Assembly: GCA_963814975.1 (NCBI GenBank)
Contig: CAWFFB010000022.1
Coordinates: 372,001-436,000, forward strand
Reading direction: 5' to 3'
Length of the DNA stretch: 64,000 nucleotides
Source of the DNA: CAVUXJ01 sp963814975
GTDB taxonomy: Bacteria > Acidobacteriota > Vicinamibacteria > Vicinamibacterales > CAVVIG01
This document shows positions 36,182 to 46,480 of this stretch, piece by piece (positions within the stretch are counted from its first letter, which is position 1; every line of letters begins with the position of its first letter). The position numbers and the translations under genes are program-made. The notes under the pieces are model-generated. The model saw nothing but the letters and a program-made list of their open reading frames with translations. It had not been told where the DNA came from and ran no database searches.

Positions 36182-38667
36182 ATGACCGACCCAGCAGCGG
36201 CCCACCAGTTCCCCGTCAACATCGAAGACGAGATGAAGCGTTCGTACATGGATTACGCCATGAGCGTGATCATTGGACGCGCGCTTCCCGATGCGCGTGA
36301 CGGGCTGAAGCCGGCGCACCGCCGCGTGCTCTACGGCATGAAGACGATGGGGCTGGGGGCCACGCGGGGCTACCGCAAGTGCGCGAAAATCGTCGGCGAG
36401 GTGATGGGAAACTTCCACCCCCACGGCGACGCGTCGATCTACGACACCCTGGTTCGCATGGCGCAGGATTTCAACATGCGCTACGCGCTCGTGGACGGCC
36501 AGGGCAACTTCGGGTCGATCGACGGCGATCCGCCCGCGGCGATGCGCTACACGGAGGCGCGGCTTCAGGCTCTGTCCGACGACATGATGGCGGATCTCGA
36601 CAAGGAGACCGTCGACTTCACGCCCAACTACGACGAGACGACGGAGGAGCCGACGGTGCTGCCGGCGCCGTTTCCGAACCTGCTGGTCAACGGGTCGGCG
36701 GGGATCGCGGTCGGGATGGCGACCAACGTGCCGCCGCACAATCTCCGCGAGGTGATCGACGGCTGCGTCTGGCTGATCGAGAACACGCACCTGCGGCCGG
36801 CGGGAGCCGGCGACGAGCACCTGCCGGTCTCGCGGGGCGAAAAACTGAGGGAGCTGATCCGTCTGATTCCCGGTCCGGACTTCCCCACCGGCGGATACAT
36901 CGTTGGTCGCGGCGGTCTCGTGCAGGCGTCGACGACCGGCCGCGGCTCAATCCTGATGCGGGCGCGCTCGTCGATCGAGACCAACAGGAAGGGTGACCGG
37001 ACCTCGATCGTCTTCACGGAAATTCCGTATCAGGTCAACAAGGCGAAGCTGATCGAGCGCATCGCGGATCTGGTACGCGAGAAGACGATCGAGGGTATCT
37101 CCGATCTGCGCGACGAATCCGATCGCGACGGCATGCGGATCGTCGTCGAGCTCAAGCGCGCCGAAGTGCCCGAGGTCATTCTCAACAATCTCTACAAGCA
37201 CACCCCGCTGCAGTCGAGTTTCGGCGTCATCATGCTCGCGATCGTCGGCGGCCGCCCGCGAGTATTGAACCTCCTCGAGCTGATCGAGAGCTTTGTCGAC
37301 TTCCGCCGCGACGTGGTCCGGCGCCGGACCGAATTCGAGCTGCGGAAGGCGGAAGCGCGCTATCACATCCTCGAAGGCCTCAGGATCGCCCTCGACCAGC
37401 TCGACGCGGTCATCAAGCTGATTCGCGGCTCCAAGACCGTGCCCGAGGCGCGCGAGGGCCTGATCACCGGTTTCGGTCTGTCGCTGATTCAGGCTCAGGC
37501 CATCCTGGACATGCAGCTCCAGCGCCTCACCGGCCTCGAGCGGCAGAAGATCCTCGACGAGCTCGCCGACCTGCTGAAGACGATTGAACGGCTGCGCGCG
37601 ATTCTGGCCAGCGAGCGGCTGCTGATGCAGATGATCGTCGACGAGCTGGTGGCGGTCAGGACGAAGTACGGCGACGACCGCCGCACCGAGATCATCGAAG
37701 GCGAGTCCGGCGAGCTCAGCATCGAGGACCTGATCACCGACGAGGACATGGCGATCACGGTCAGTAACACCGGCTATATCAAGCGGACCGCGATTTCGAC
37801 GTATCGCAATCAGCGGCGCGGCGGCAAGGGTCGCATCGGGATGCGGACCCGCGACGAGGACTTCGTCAATTACCTGTTCGTGGCGTCGACTCACGATTAC
37901 ATCATGATCTTCTCGGACCGCGGGCGGGCCTACTGGTTGAAGGTCCACGAGATTCCCGACGTGGGTCCGGGCGGCAAGGGAAAGTCGATCGCCAACCTGG
38001 TCTCGATGGAGGAGGGCGAAAAGATCGCCGCCCTGCTGGCGGTGAAGGCGTTCGACGAGAGCCGGTTCGTCGTCATGGGCACGCGGCGGGGCGTCGTCAA
38101 GAAGACGGCGATGTCGGCGTTCAGCAACCCGCGCGCCGGCGGGATCATCGCGATGGGCATCGAGGAAGGCGACGCCGTCATCGCCGTCCAGGTGACCGAC
38201 GGCACGGCGGAGGTCTTCATCGGCACACGCAGCGGCATGGCGATCCGCTTTCCTGAAACCGACGTCCGGCCCATGGGCCGCACCGCCTACGGCGTCCGCG
38301 GCATCTCGCTCCGCGACGACGACTATGTCGTGGCCATGGAAGTGGTGAGGCCGGGCGGGACGCTGCTGACGGTCACCGAGCAGGGATTCGGCAAGCGCAC
38401 GGAAATCGACGAGTACCGTGTGCAGTCGCGCGGCGGCGTTGGGATCATCAACATCGCGACGACGGATCGCAACGGTCAGGTGGTTGGCGTCGCGTACGTC
38501 CAGGAGGGCGACGAACTGCTGCTCATCACCCAGCAGGGAATGATCCTGCGGATGCAGACCAACGACGTCCGGGCGATTGGCCGGGCGACCCAGGGAGTGA
38601 AGCTGATCGACATCGAGGGCGACGACAAGGTCGTGTCGATTGCGAAGCTCGCCGAGAAGGAGGATGA
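36182..38667 (+). CDS. gyrA: DNA gyrase subunit A, probable frameshift at the last codons
   Basis: The breakage-reunion subunit. The catalytic tyrosine is in AAMRYTEARL (about residue 122), the QRDR region in NFHPHGDASIYDTLVRMAQ, and the C-terminal beta-pinwheel contains the gyrase-specific GyrA box QRRGGKGRIG, so this is gyrase rather than topoisomerase IV. As printed the frame runs past KLAEKEDDTP into unrelated sequence to 38941. One extra G in the GGAGG run near 38660 would end it at the TGA at 38665-38667, giving a normal 828-residue protein and an ATGA overlap with the next gene. I give that end. Confidence 0.93.
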
Positions 38668-39161
38668 CACTCCGAGCAGGCGTAGAGATGGCCGCGGCCA
38701 TCGCGGTGATTGTCAGCTGCGCCGCCGGTTGCTCCAGTCCGCCGGAAGAGGCCGTTCTCGCTCAGTTCTTTGCTGCCGCCCGCCTTCGCGATACAACCGC
38801 CCTTGCCAGCTTTGCCACGATCCGCTTCGAGCCTCAGATCGACGGCATCGTCACCGACTTCGACGTCACGCAGGCCGCTCCGGAGGAGCGGAGGCCCGTC
38901 GCCGGGAAGGTCGCGAGCCGCGAGCGCGACGGGAGTGTTGACGACGAAATCGTCCGGCTGAGCGCCGGCGCTGTCCGCGGTGGCCTCGATGTCACGCGCT
39001 ACGAGGGGCAGATCGGGTTCAAGGAGGTGACGATCGAGGCGCCGGTGAAGAGGCCGGATGGCGAGGTCGTTCAGAGGACGATGATCGTCATGGTTCAGCG
39101 GGCGGTCTTGAAAGCCGAACCGGAGATTGTCGGCCGGTGGATCATCACGGGCATCAGGTGA
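38664..39161 (+). CDS. Predicted lipoprotein overlapping the gyrA end
   Basis: A 165-residue exported protein of unknown function. MTLRAGVEMAAAIAVIVSCAAGC ends in a lipobox-like AAGC, so Cys23 may be lipidated. The mature part (PEEAVLAQFFAAARLRDTTALASFATIRFEP) resembles small helical-plus-beta folds in which a residue cluster precedes a twisted sheet, but no domain is recognised. AGGAGG lies directly against the ATG, which is closer than ideal; the GAG-ATG at 38688 is an alternative start. The gene follows gyrA by overlap and is convergent with uvrD/pcrA. Confidence 0.7.
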   Translation: MTLRAGVEMAAAIAVIVSCAAGCSSPPEEAVLAQFFAAARLRDTTALASFATIRFEPQIDGIVTDFDVTQAAPEERRPVAGKVASRERDGSVDDEIVRLSAGAVRGGLDVTRYEGQIGFKEVTIEAPVKRPDGEVVQRTMIVMVQRAVLKAEPEIVGRWIITGIR

Positions 39162-39181
39162 TGCGAGCGCGCCCGTATTGG

Positions 39182-41449
39182 TCAGGCCGGCTCGAGCCGG
39201 GCATACTTCGCTCGTAGTGTCTTCGTTCCCACGGCGGCGAAGCGCACGACCAGTTTCGTATCGTCATCCAGCGCTTCGACGCTGATCACGCTGCCCACCC
39301 CGAATTGCGGGTGCCTCACCCGCATGCCCGGTTTGAGCGTCATGCCGGTCGTTTGATCTTCGTCCTCGTACGCGTATGCCGGCTCGGCCTCCTTGACGCG
39401 CCGGCCCCTGCCGTACGGATTCGTCCTGAACTCGTAGTGCGGAAAGTGTCCCTGATAGCCGGACGAGAACTGGGACGGCGCGATGCGATCGACCAGCAGT
39501 GGCGGTAGCTCGTCGACGAATCGCGAGGGCTCGCTCGCCTGGTACTCACCGAAGATGCGGCGGCGCGCCGCTCCGGTCAGCACGAGGCGCTGGCGGGCCC
39601 GTGTCATGCCGACGTAGCAGAGCCGGCGCTCTTCCTCCAGCTCCTCCTGGTCCTCTCGTGAGCGGGAGTGGGGGAACAGGCCTTCCTCGAGCCCCGCCAT
39701 GATCACCATCGGAAACTCGAGGCCCTTCGCGCTGTGGAGCGTCATCAGCCAGATGCGCGCGTCGCGCGTGCCGGCTTCCTCGTCGACGTCGGACAGCAAC
39801 GACAGCCGGTCGACGAATCCGGTCAGCGAGGGCTCCGGCTCACGGCTCTCGTACTCGCGGGCGGCCGACACGAGCTCCGCCAGGTTCTCGATCCGCGCCT
39901 CCGAGTCTTCGCTTCGATCGTCTCGAAGATCCTGGAGATAACCGCTGCGGTCCAGCATCTTCCCTATCGCGATCGAGACCGGATCCTGGCGAGCCACGTC
40001 AGTCAGATTGAGGATCAGGTCGCGGAACACACCAAGCGAAGCCGCCGCCCGCCCCGAGAACGCCCTGTCCTCGAGTCCCCGGACGATGCGGGCCCAGAGC
40101 GAATTGGCCGCCAACGTCGGCTGAAGGCCGGCCGCGAGGAGCGGCAGATCGTCGGCCGCCGCAGGTTCGATCGCCTCGACCGCCTCCATGACACCCTTGC
40201 CGATGCCGCGGGCCGGCACGTTGGCCACCCGCCGAAGGCTCACGTCGTCATGCGGGTTGATGACGAGACGCATGTACGCCAGCGCGTCCTTGACTTCCTT
40301 CCGCTCGTAGAATCGCACCCCGCCCACGACCTTGTAGGCGAGCCCTTCGCGCATCAGCGCGTCTTCGATCGTGCGCGACTGCGCGTTGGTCCGATATAGA
40401 ACGGCGACAGTCGCCTCCACGTCGTCGGCAAGACCCGTGCGGGCGGTGCGCATGATGTAATCCGCCTCCTCGAGCTCGTCGCCGCCGCGGAAGTACACGA
40501 TGCGCGCGCCGCCCTTGCGATCGGTCCAGAGCCGCTTGTCCTTGCGGTTGCGGTTCTGGCTGATGACCGCCGACGCGGCGTCCAGGATGATCTGCGTCGA
40601 GCGGTAGTTCCGCTCGAGCTTGACGATGGTCGCTTCTGGAAAATCCTGCTCGAAATCGAGAATGTTCCGGAGATCGGCCCCCCGCCACTTGTAGATCGAC
40701 TGATCCGGATCCCCGACGACGCACAGGTTCCGGTGGGCTTCCGCCAGGCGCCGGATCAGCAAGTACTGCGGCCGGTTCGTGTCCTGATACTCGTCGACCA
40801 TGACAAACCGGAACTGGCCGGCGTACTTCGCTCGGACGGCCGCCGATTGCTCGAACAGGTCGACTGTTTTCAGCAGGAGGTCGTCGAAATCAAGGGCGGT
40901 GCTGTCCCTCAGCGTGTCGTGGTAGTACGCATAGACCTTGGCGATCTGCTGCTCGCGCGGATTGAGACCGGCCGCGGCCGCCAGGGCGTCCGGGCTCTCC
41001 ATGCGGTTCTTGGCGTGGCTGATGCGCGACAGCGCGGCCCGGGGCGGTACGAAGCTGTCGTCGATATGCAGCTCCTTGAGGGCCTGCTTGACGACCGCAA
41101 GCTGGTCGGCCGAGTCGTAAATGACGAAATCGCGGGAGAGGCCGATCGCCGGCGCTTCGCGGCGCAGGAGCCGCGCACAGAGCGCGTGAAAGGTCGAAAC
41201 CCACATGCGGCTGCAATCCGAGCCGAGGAGGGCCTGCACTCGAGCCCGCATCTCCTCTGCGGCCTTGTTCGTGAAGGTGACCGCGAGTACCTCGTGCGGC
41301 TCGGCATGGCCGTCACCCACGAGGTACGCGACCCGGCTCGTGATTACCCGCGTCTTCCCAGAGCCTGCGCCCGCGAGGATCAGCAGCGCCCCGCTGGTGT
41401 GCAGGACGGCCTCGCGTTGCTCTGGGTTGAGAAATTCCAGGAATTGCAT
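39182..41449 (-). CDS. ATP-dependent DNA helicase, UvrD/PcrA family
   Basis: A 755-residue 3'-5' superfamily-1 helicase of DNA repair. Walker A is ILAGAGSGKTRVIT (about 25-38), motif II VDEYQDTN, motif III CVVGDPDQSIYKWRGA, motif IV ERNYRS, motif V LMTLHSAKGLEF and motif VI YVGMTRARQRL. The C-terminal Tudor-like domain that contacts RNA polymerase is present (PGMRVRHPQFGVGSVISVE). PcrA and UvrD cannot be told apart by eye. It ends the leftward rsmI-TPR-glmU-glmS block. Confidence 0.95.
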   Translation of the reverse strand: MQFLEFLNPEQREAVLHTSGALLILAGAGSGKTRVITSRVAYLVGDGHAEPHEVLAVTFTNKAAEEMRARVQALLGSDCSRMWVSTFHALCARLLRREAPAIGLSRDFVIYDSADQLAVVKQALKELHIDDSFVPPRAALSRISHAKNRMESPDALAAAAGLNPREQQIAKVYAYYHDTLRDSTALDFDDLLLKTVDLFEQSAAVRAKYAGQFRFVMVDEYQDTNRPQYLLIRRLAEAHRNLCVVGDPDQSIYKWRGADLRNILDFEQDFPEATIVKLERNYRSTQIILDAASAVISQNRNRKDKRLWTDRKGGARIVYFRGGDELEEADYIMRTARTGLADDVEATVAVLYRTNAQSRTIEDALMREGLAYKVVGGVRFYERKEVKDALAYMRLVINPHDDVSLRRVANVPARGIGKGVMEAVEAIEPAAADDLPLLAAGLQPTLAANSLWARIVRGLEDRAFSGRAAASLGVFRDLILNLTDVARQDPVSIAIGKMLDRSGYLQDLRDDRSEDSEARIENLAELVSAAREYESREPEPSLTGFVDRLSLLSDVDEEAGTRDARIWLMTLHSAKGLEFPMVIMAGLEEGLFPHSRSREDQEELEEERRLCYVGMTRARQRLVLTGAARRRIFGEYQASEPSRFVDELPPLLVDRIAPSQFSSGYQGHFPHYEFRTNPYGRGRRVKEAEPAYAYEDEDQTTGMTLKPGMRVRHPQFGVGSVISVEALDDDTKLVVRFAAVGTKTLRAKYARLEPA

Positions 41450-41450
41450 G

Positions 41451-41519
41451 TAGGGGCCAGGCTCAGGAGCTGCGAGTCAGGGGTGAGCTCAGCTTAGCAT
41501 CGTCAGCTGCTGGCCCCTA
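41451..41519. promoter_or_regulatory. Long inverted repeat between glmS and the helicase gene
   Basis: TAGGGGCCAG (41451-41460) is perfectly complementary to CTGGCCCCTA (41510-41519), with 49 bases between. It fills most of the 93-base gap between glmS and the helicase gene. It could slow transcription between the two or be a remnant repeat. No ribosome site is visible other than close to the helicase start. Confidence 0.4.
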
Positions 41520-41542
41520 GTCGGTAGCTTCCGCCCGAAGCC

Positions 41543-43396
41543 CTATTCGACCGTCACGCTCTTGGCGAGATTCCTCGGCTGGTCCACATCGCAGCCGCGG
41601 CGGACGGCGATGTTGTACGCAAGCATCTGCAGGGGGACCACCATGAGGATTGGCATCAGCAACTCTGGCGCGTGCGGGACTTCGATGATCACGTCCACCT
41701 TGGGATCAAGAATGGCGCCGAGCTTGGTGTCGCCGCGTGTCGTCAGCGCAATGACGGACCCGCCGCGTGCCTTTACTTCCTGCATGTTGCCGATCATCTT
41801 CTCGAACACGTGATCGCGCGGGGCGATCGCCACCACCGGCATCTGCTCGTCGATCAGCGCAATCGGACCGTGCTTCATCTCCCCGGCCGGATACCCCTCG
41901 GCGTGAATGTAAGAGATTTCCTTCAGCTTCAGGGCGCCTTCCAGCGCGATCGGGTAATTGATGCCGCGGCCGAGATACAGAAAGTCGGTCCGCGCATGGA
42001 ACCGCGCGGCGGCTTCGTCGATCTCGGGAGCGACTTTGAGGGTCTGCTCCAGAAGCAGCGGCAGCTGAAGCAGCGCGTCCAGGTGAGGTTTGGACGCCTC
42101 GAGCGAAAGAGCGCTGCGAGCCTGACCCAGCCGAAGGGCCAGCAGGTACAGCGCGACCAGCTGCGAGGTGAACGCCTTTGTCGAAGCGACGCCTATTTCG
42201 GGGCCCGCGTGTGTGTAGACGGTCCCTTCGGTCTCGCGCGTGGCCATGCTGCCGACGACATTGCAGATCGCGATGCTCCGCGCCCCATCCCGCTTGGCTT
42301 CTCGGAGAGCAGCCAGCGTGTCGGCCGTTTCGCCCGATTGTGTGATGACGACAACGAGCGTACGAGGGCCTACGATAGGGTTGCGGTATCGGTACTCGGA
42401 GCCGTAATCGACCTCGACCGGCAGGCGGGCGAGCTGCTCGATGAGAAACTTGCCGACCAGGGCCGCGTGCCAGGATGTCCCGCAGGCCAGCAGTGTCACC
42501 CGCTCGATCGCGCCGAGCTCGGTATCGGTGATCGCCATAGGCTCGAGGAACACCTTGCCCGAGTCCTGCGACACCCGACCGAGGATCGTCTCGCGAGCCG
42601 CCGTTGGCTGCTCGAAGATCTCCTTCAGCATGAAGTGCTTGAAACCGGCCTTTTCGGCCATGATCGGGTCCCACAGGACGCGCTGAGTGGCCTTGGAGAC
42701 GGGGCGGCCGAAGAAGTCGGTGAAGGACACGCCAGTCCGCGTAATGACCGCCATCTCCTCGTCGCCGAGGAAGACGACGTCGCGGGTGTGGCTCAGGATC
42801 GCCGGGATGTCCGACGCGACGAAAAACTCCGCTTCTCCCAGGCCGATGACAATGGGCGGGCCGTTTCGGGCCGCGACGATCTTGTCTGGATCGTCGGCCG
42901 AGATCAGCACGAGCGCGAAGAGGCCGCGCATCAAGAACAGCGCCCGGCGCAGCGCATTTTCAAGACCGTCGTCCTTCATCTCGCGTTCAACGAGATGCGC
43001 CACGATTTCCGTGTCGGTCTCGGTGACGAACACGTGGCCCTGGCGCTGCAGTTCCTGCTTCAGATCGAGATAGTTTTCGATGATGCCGTTGTGCACGACC
43101 ACGATCCTGCCGGTGCAGTCGCGGTGCGGATGGGCATTCTCCTCGGTGGGACGCCCATGTGTCGCCCAGCGTGTATGGCCGACGCCGTAATCGCCGGTGT
43201 CGCCGGTGATCGGATCGAGGTGGATGACGCGTTCGAGGTTCGACAACTTGCCGGCGCTGCGCCGGAGATTTACTGATCCCTGGCTGACGACGGCGACGCC
43301 GGCTGAGTCGTAGCCCCGGTACTCAAGCTTTCGCAGCCCGTCGATGAGGACCGGTACGACGTCCCTGGGCCCGATGTAGCCGATAATTCCACACAT
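41543..43396 (-). CDS. glmS: Glutamine-fructose-6-phosphate aminotransferase
   Basis: A 617-residue enzyme making glucosamine-6-phosphate for peptidoglycan and lipopolysaccharide. The processed N-terminus gives catalytic Cys2 (MCGIIGYIGPRDVVPVLIDG), followed by the Ntn glutaminase core and two SIS sugar-isomerase domains (LACGTSWHAALVGKFLIEQL, LGRGINYPIALEGALKLKE). It ends RNLAKSVTVE as usual. I start it at MCGIIG, 13 bases after the glmU stop; upstream sequence in frame is the end of glmU. No glmS ribozyme is possible in that short gap. Confidence 0.96.
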   Translation of the reverse strand: MCGIIGYIGPRDVVPVLIDGLRKLEYRGYDSAGVAVVSQGSVNLRRSAGKLSNLERVIHLDPITGDTGDYGVGHTRWATHGRPTEENAHPHRDCTGRIVVVHNGIIENYLDLKQELQRQGHVFVTETDTEIVAHLVEREMKDDGLENALRRALFLMRGLFALVLISADDPDKIVAARNGPPIVIGLGEAEFFVASDIPAILSHTRDVVFLGDEEMAVITRTGVSFTDFFGRPVSKATQRVLWDPIMAEKAGFKHFMLKEIFEQPTAARETILGRVSQDSGKVFLEPMAITDTELGAIERVTLLACGTSWHAALVGKFLIEQLARLPVEVDYGSEYRYRNPIVGPRTLVVVITQSGETADTLAALREAKRDGARSIAICNVVGSMATRETEGTVYTHAGPEIGVASTKAFTSQLVALYLLALRLGQARSALSLEASKPHLDALLQLPLLLEQTLKVAPEIDEAAARFHARTDFLYLGRGINYPIALEGALKLKEISYIHAEGYPAGEMKHGPIALIDEQMPVVAIAPRDHVFEKMIGNMQEVKARGGSVIALTTRGDTKLGAILDPKVDVIIEVPHAPELLMPILMVVPLQMLAYNIAVRRGCDVDQPRNLAKSVTVE

Positions 43397-43409
43397 GTGA
43401 CTTCCTTGC

Positions 43410-44795
43410 CTATTTCGCCGCTTTGTTCTTCTTCTGCTCGACCCACCCCTCGATGGTCCGCTGCCTCCCCGCGCTGACCGCCAGCGCGCCAGCAGGCACG
43501 TCCTCGCGGACGGTCGTCCCCGTCCCGACGTAGGCGCCCTCGCCAACCGTGACCGGCGCGATGAGCTGTGTGTCGCTCCCGATGAACGCACCGTCCTTGA
43601 TTGTGGTTTTGTGTTTCCGGAGGCCATCGTAGTTGCAGGTGATCGTTCCCGCGCCCACGTTGACGTTCGAGCCGACGACGGCATCACCCAGATAGCTGAG
43701 GTGCATGGCCTTGGATCCGGCCCCGAGCACCGTGTTCTTCATCTCGACGAAATTACCGACCTTCGCGTGCTCGCCGATCGTCACCTCAGGGCGCAAGTGC
43801 GTGAACGGTCCCACGGCCGCGTCGTTGGCGATCGAGGCGCCCGCGATCACGCAGTGGTTCCGTATCGTGACGCGGTCGCCGATCAGCGCGTCGACAAGCC
43901 GGGTCCCGCTGTGAATCTCGCACGCGGCGCCGATGGCTGTCCGCCCCTCGATCGTCACGCACGGATGAATCACGGTATCGGCGCCGATTTCCACGCCAGC
44001 GTCGATGTATGTCGTAGCCGGATCCTCGATCGTGACGCCGGCGGCCATCAACTCGGCGTTCTTGGTTTGTCTCACGATGCGACTCACTGCCGCGAGCTCG
44101 AAGCGGCTGTTGATCCCCTGGATTTCGTCGGAGTTCGAAACTGTGATGGTTTCAACCCTTAGGCCCCGCCGCCTGTAGACGGCCACCAAATCGGGCAGGT
44201 AATACTCGCGCTGCGCATTGTCAGTGGCGACGCCCCGAATGGCGTCGAACAGACCGTCGAGAGTAAATGCGTAAACTCCCCCGTTGACCTCGCGGATCCC
44301 GCGCTCGGTTGGGCTTGCATCCTTCTCCTCGATGACCCGTGCAATCTGGTCGCCGGATCGGACGATGCGGCCGTACCCCGTCGGATCCTGCACAAGCGCC
44401 GTGACGACCGTGGCGGCGGCGCCTGTCGCCACGTGCCGATCGACCAGTGTCTTGAGTGTGTCGGTCGACAGGAGCGGGACATCCCCGGACAGGACGATGA
44501 GGATTCCACTTGCTCCTTGCAGGGCGGATTCGGTTGTCAGGAGCGCATGGGCCGTGCCCAGTTGAGGCTCCTGAAGCACAACCCGGAGGCCGGGACGCAC
44601 CGCGAGAGCGGCCTTCAGAACATCGAACTGATGACCCACGACGACGGTCGTCGTCGCGGGGTCGAGACGCGCAGCCGCTTCGAAAACATAGCCGATCATG
44701 GGCTTTCCGGCGACGCGGTGGAGTACCTTCGGCACGGCGGATTTCATCCGCGTTCCCTTGCCTGCGGCAAGGACGACGACGTGAACATCGGCCAT
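43410..44795 (-). CDS. glmU: Bifunctional N-acetylglucosamine-1-phosphate uridyltransferase/acetyltransferase
   Basis: A 461-residue enzyme completing UDP-GlcNAc synthesis. The N-terminal pyrophosphorylase has VVLAAGKGTRMKSAVPKVLH (about 6-25). The C-terminal left-handed beta-helix has hexapeptide repeats, the acetyltransferase histidine region FTHLRPEVTIGEHAKVGNFV, and SYLGDAVVGSNVNVGAGTI. It sits directly upstream of glmS, so the two pathway enzymes are co-transcribed. Confidence 0.96.
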   Translation of the reverse strand: MADVHVVVLAAGKGTRMKSAVPKVLHRVAGKPMIGYVFEAAARLDPATTTVVVGHQFDVLKAALAVRPGLRVVLQEPQLGTAHALLTTESALQGASGILIVLSGDVPLLSTDTLKTLVDRHVATGAAATVVTALVQDPTGYGRIVRSGDQIARVIEEKDASPTERGIREVNGGVYAFTLDGLFDAIRGVATDNAQREYYLPDLVAVYRRRGLRVETITVSNSDEIQGINSRFELAAVSRIVRQTKNAELMAAGVTIEDPATTYIDAGVEIGADTVIHPCVTIEGRTAIGAACEIHSGTRLVDALIGDRVTIRNHCVIAGASIANDAAVGPFTHLRPEVTIGEHAKVGNFVEMKNTVLGAGSKAMHLSYLGDAVVGSNVNVGAGTITCNYDGLRKHKTTIKDGAFIGSDTQLIAPVTVGEGAYVGTGTTVREDVPAGALAVSAGRQRTIEGWVEQKKNKAAK

Positions 44796-44803
44796 CAGCC
44801 CAA

Positions 44804-45484
44804 TTATCGCGCTGATTTGGTCCGGATGGGGCGACGCCGGTCGACAGGTCGTGTCGAGGTGGAGTTCGACTCGAGCGCCATCCGGAACGCCTCGTCTTCG
44901 CGGAGCGGCTCGAGGTCGGGATCGCGACGGGCCAGCACCCGATTCTCGGGATTCAGCGCGATGGCGCGCTCCAGGTGCGCGATGGCTTCGGCATGTTCGC
45001 CTCGCTGGGCGTGCGCGACAGCGAGTGTGTAGAGGGCGTGGTCGTTATCGGGATCCTCGTCACGGACCAGACGAAGGTGTGAAATCGCCTCGTCGTACCG
45101 GCCGCCGTTGATGGCGAGCGTCGACGCATACAGACGCTCTTCGACGGTCTGCGGAGAGGCCTCCCGAGGGGTCACATGACGCTGGCAGATGTTCAGATAC
45201 AGGCGGACCCGCTCGTGGAGTTCCTTTTCTTCCGGGTAGGTGCGCAGTACCGATTCAAGCAGTCCTGCGGCCGTCTGATAGTCGTGCCGCTGCAGCGCCT
45301 CCAGGCCGCGTTCATAGAGGGCGACCGCTTCGAAATAGGTCGACCGCCTCGGGCGGCCCGCTCGTCGTCGCCGAGGAGGTAGAAGCCGCAGCAGAGGTTG
45401 GCCTTCGGTTCCCCTGGGCGCGACGCGATCCTGCTGAGCTGCTATTTTCGAGTGGGGCTTCGGTTTCGACGGCTGCTTCGGCAT
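44804..45484 (-). CDS. TPR-repeat protein
   Basis: A 226-residue protein of unknown role. After a basic N-terminus (MPKQPSKPKPHSKIAAQQ and RRRRAGRPRR) come tetratricopeptide-like helices: YERGLEALQRHDYQTAAGLL, LAINGGRYDEAISHLRLVRD and YTLAVAHAQRGEHAEAIAHL. I start it at the ATG at 45484, since the longer frame to 45640 enters the rsmI end. It ends 8 bases before glmU. A scaffold function is likely; partners unknown. Confidence 0.75.
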   Translation of the reverse strand: MPKQPSKPKPHSKIAAQQDRVAPRGTEGQPLLRLLPPRRRRAGRPRRSTYFEAVALYERGLEALQRHDYQTAAGLLESVLRTYPEEKELHERVRLYLNICQRHVTPREASPQTVEERLYASTLAINGGRYDEAISHLRLVRDEDPDNDHALYTLAVAHAQRGEHAEAIAHLERAIALNPENRVLARRDPDLEPLREDEAFRMALESNSTSTRPVDRRRPIRTKSAR

Positions 45485-45596
45485 GGAACTGAAGGTGCCA
45501 GCAAAACGCACCGGAGGCGGTCTGTACGGTACCAGAAGCACACGGTGCCGGTCAAGTTGTTGGCCAGGGAAGACGGACCGGCGCGCGCAATATTTG

Positions 45597-46445
45597 TCAT
45601 TCAACCAATTTCTTCGCGCGCTCGATCGCCGCATACACATCGTTAGCCGTCCGGCCGTGTCGCCGAGCGACCCTCACGATAGCTTCTCTACGCCTCAGAC
45701 CACTGTAATTGGTCAATACACCAAATTCTGCGGCTATGGCGGCGTCGCCGACAACCTCAGGCTCCGTATTGTATGGCATTTGGCCAATATCTGCGACCAC
45801 CGTGAACTCACCGCGCGTCTCTTGGAGGTTTGTAAGCACCCACGAAATTGGTCCTCTGACCAATTCCTCGTGCGTCTTGGTCAGCTCTCTGGCGACCGCC
45901 ACCTGGCAATCTCCGACAAGTGTCAAAAACTGCTCCAACGTGGAGCGGATGCGATGAGGCGATTCGAAGAAAACCACCGTGCGATTAGCGCAACGGAGTG
46001 TCTCAAACCAGCCCAATCGGTCTTTTGCCTTAACAGGGGGAAATCCCAGGAACAGAAATGTATCAGTTGGCAGCCCGGACGCTGAAAGTGCGGCCAATGC
46101 CGCGCTCGGCCCCGGTATGGGTTCCACACGAATCCCCGCATCAATGGCCGCGGCAATGAGTCGATGACCCGGATCCGACACGGTTGGGGTGCCCGCGTCG
46201 GAGACGAGCGCGATGCTCTCCCCCTGGCGCAGCCGGCCCACCAGGGAGACGCTCTTTTTCCCCTCGTTGTGTTCGTGAAGGCTCGTTGTCGGGGTGGTTA
46301 TGGCGTAGCGTGCCAGCAGATGTGCTGTCCGCCGAGTGTCTTCGGCAGCGATCAGCGAAACCTCCGCCAGAATCCTCAGTGCTCTGGCCGTGATGTCTTC
46401 GAGATTGCCAATTGGCGTGGCGACGACGAAGAGCGTGCCCGGCAT
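45597..46445 (-). CDS. rsmI: 16S rRNA (cytidine1402-2'-O)-methyltransferase
   Basis: A 282-residue methyltransferase of the tetrapyrrole-methylase fold. The opening LFVVATPIGNLEDITARAL and the motifs AAEDTRRTAHLLA, ALVSDAGTPTVSDPG and ESPHRIRSTLEQF are diagnostic. It is divergent from the DUF885 gene across a 35-base gap, and the likely first gene of the leftward TPR-glmU-glmS-helicase series. Confidence 0.93.
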   Translation of the reverse strand: MPGTLFVVATPIGNLEDITARALRILAEVSLIAAEDTRRTAHLLARYAITTPTTSLHEHNEGKKSVSLVGRLRQGESIALVSDAGTPTVSDPGHRLIAAAIDAGIRVEPIPGPSAALAALSASGLPTDTFLFLGFPPVKAKDRLGWFETLRCANRTVVFFESPHRIRSTLEQFLTLVGDCQVAVARELTKTHEELVRGPISWVLTNLQETRGEFTVVADIGQMPYNTEPEVVGDAAIAAEFGVLTNYSGLRRREAIVRVARRHGRTANDVYAAIERAKKLVE

Positions 46446-46480
46446 GAAAAGCGGAAGTTTATTGTACCATCGTGTGAACC

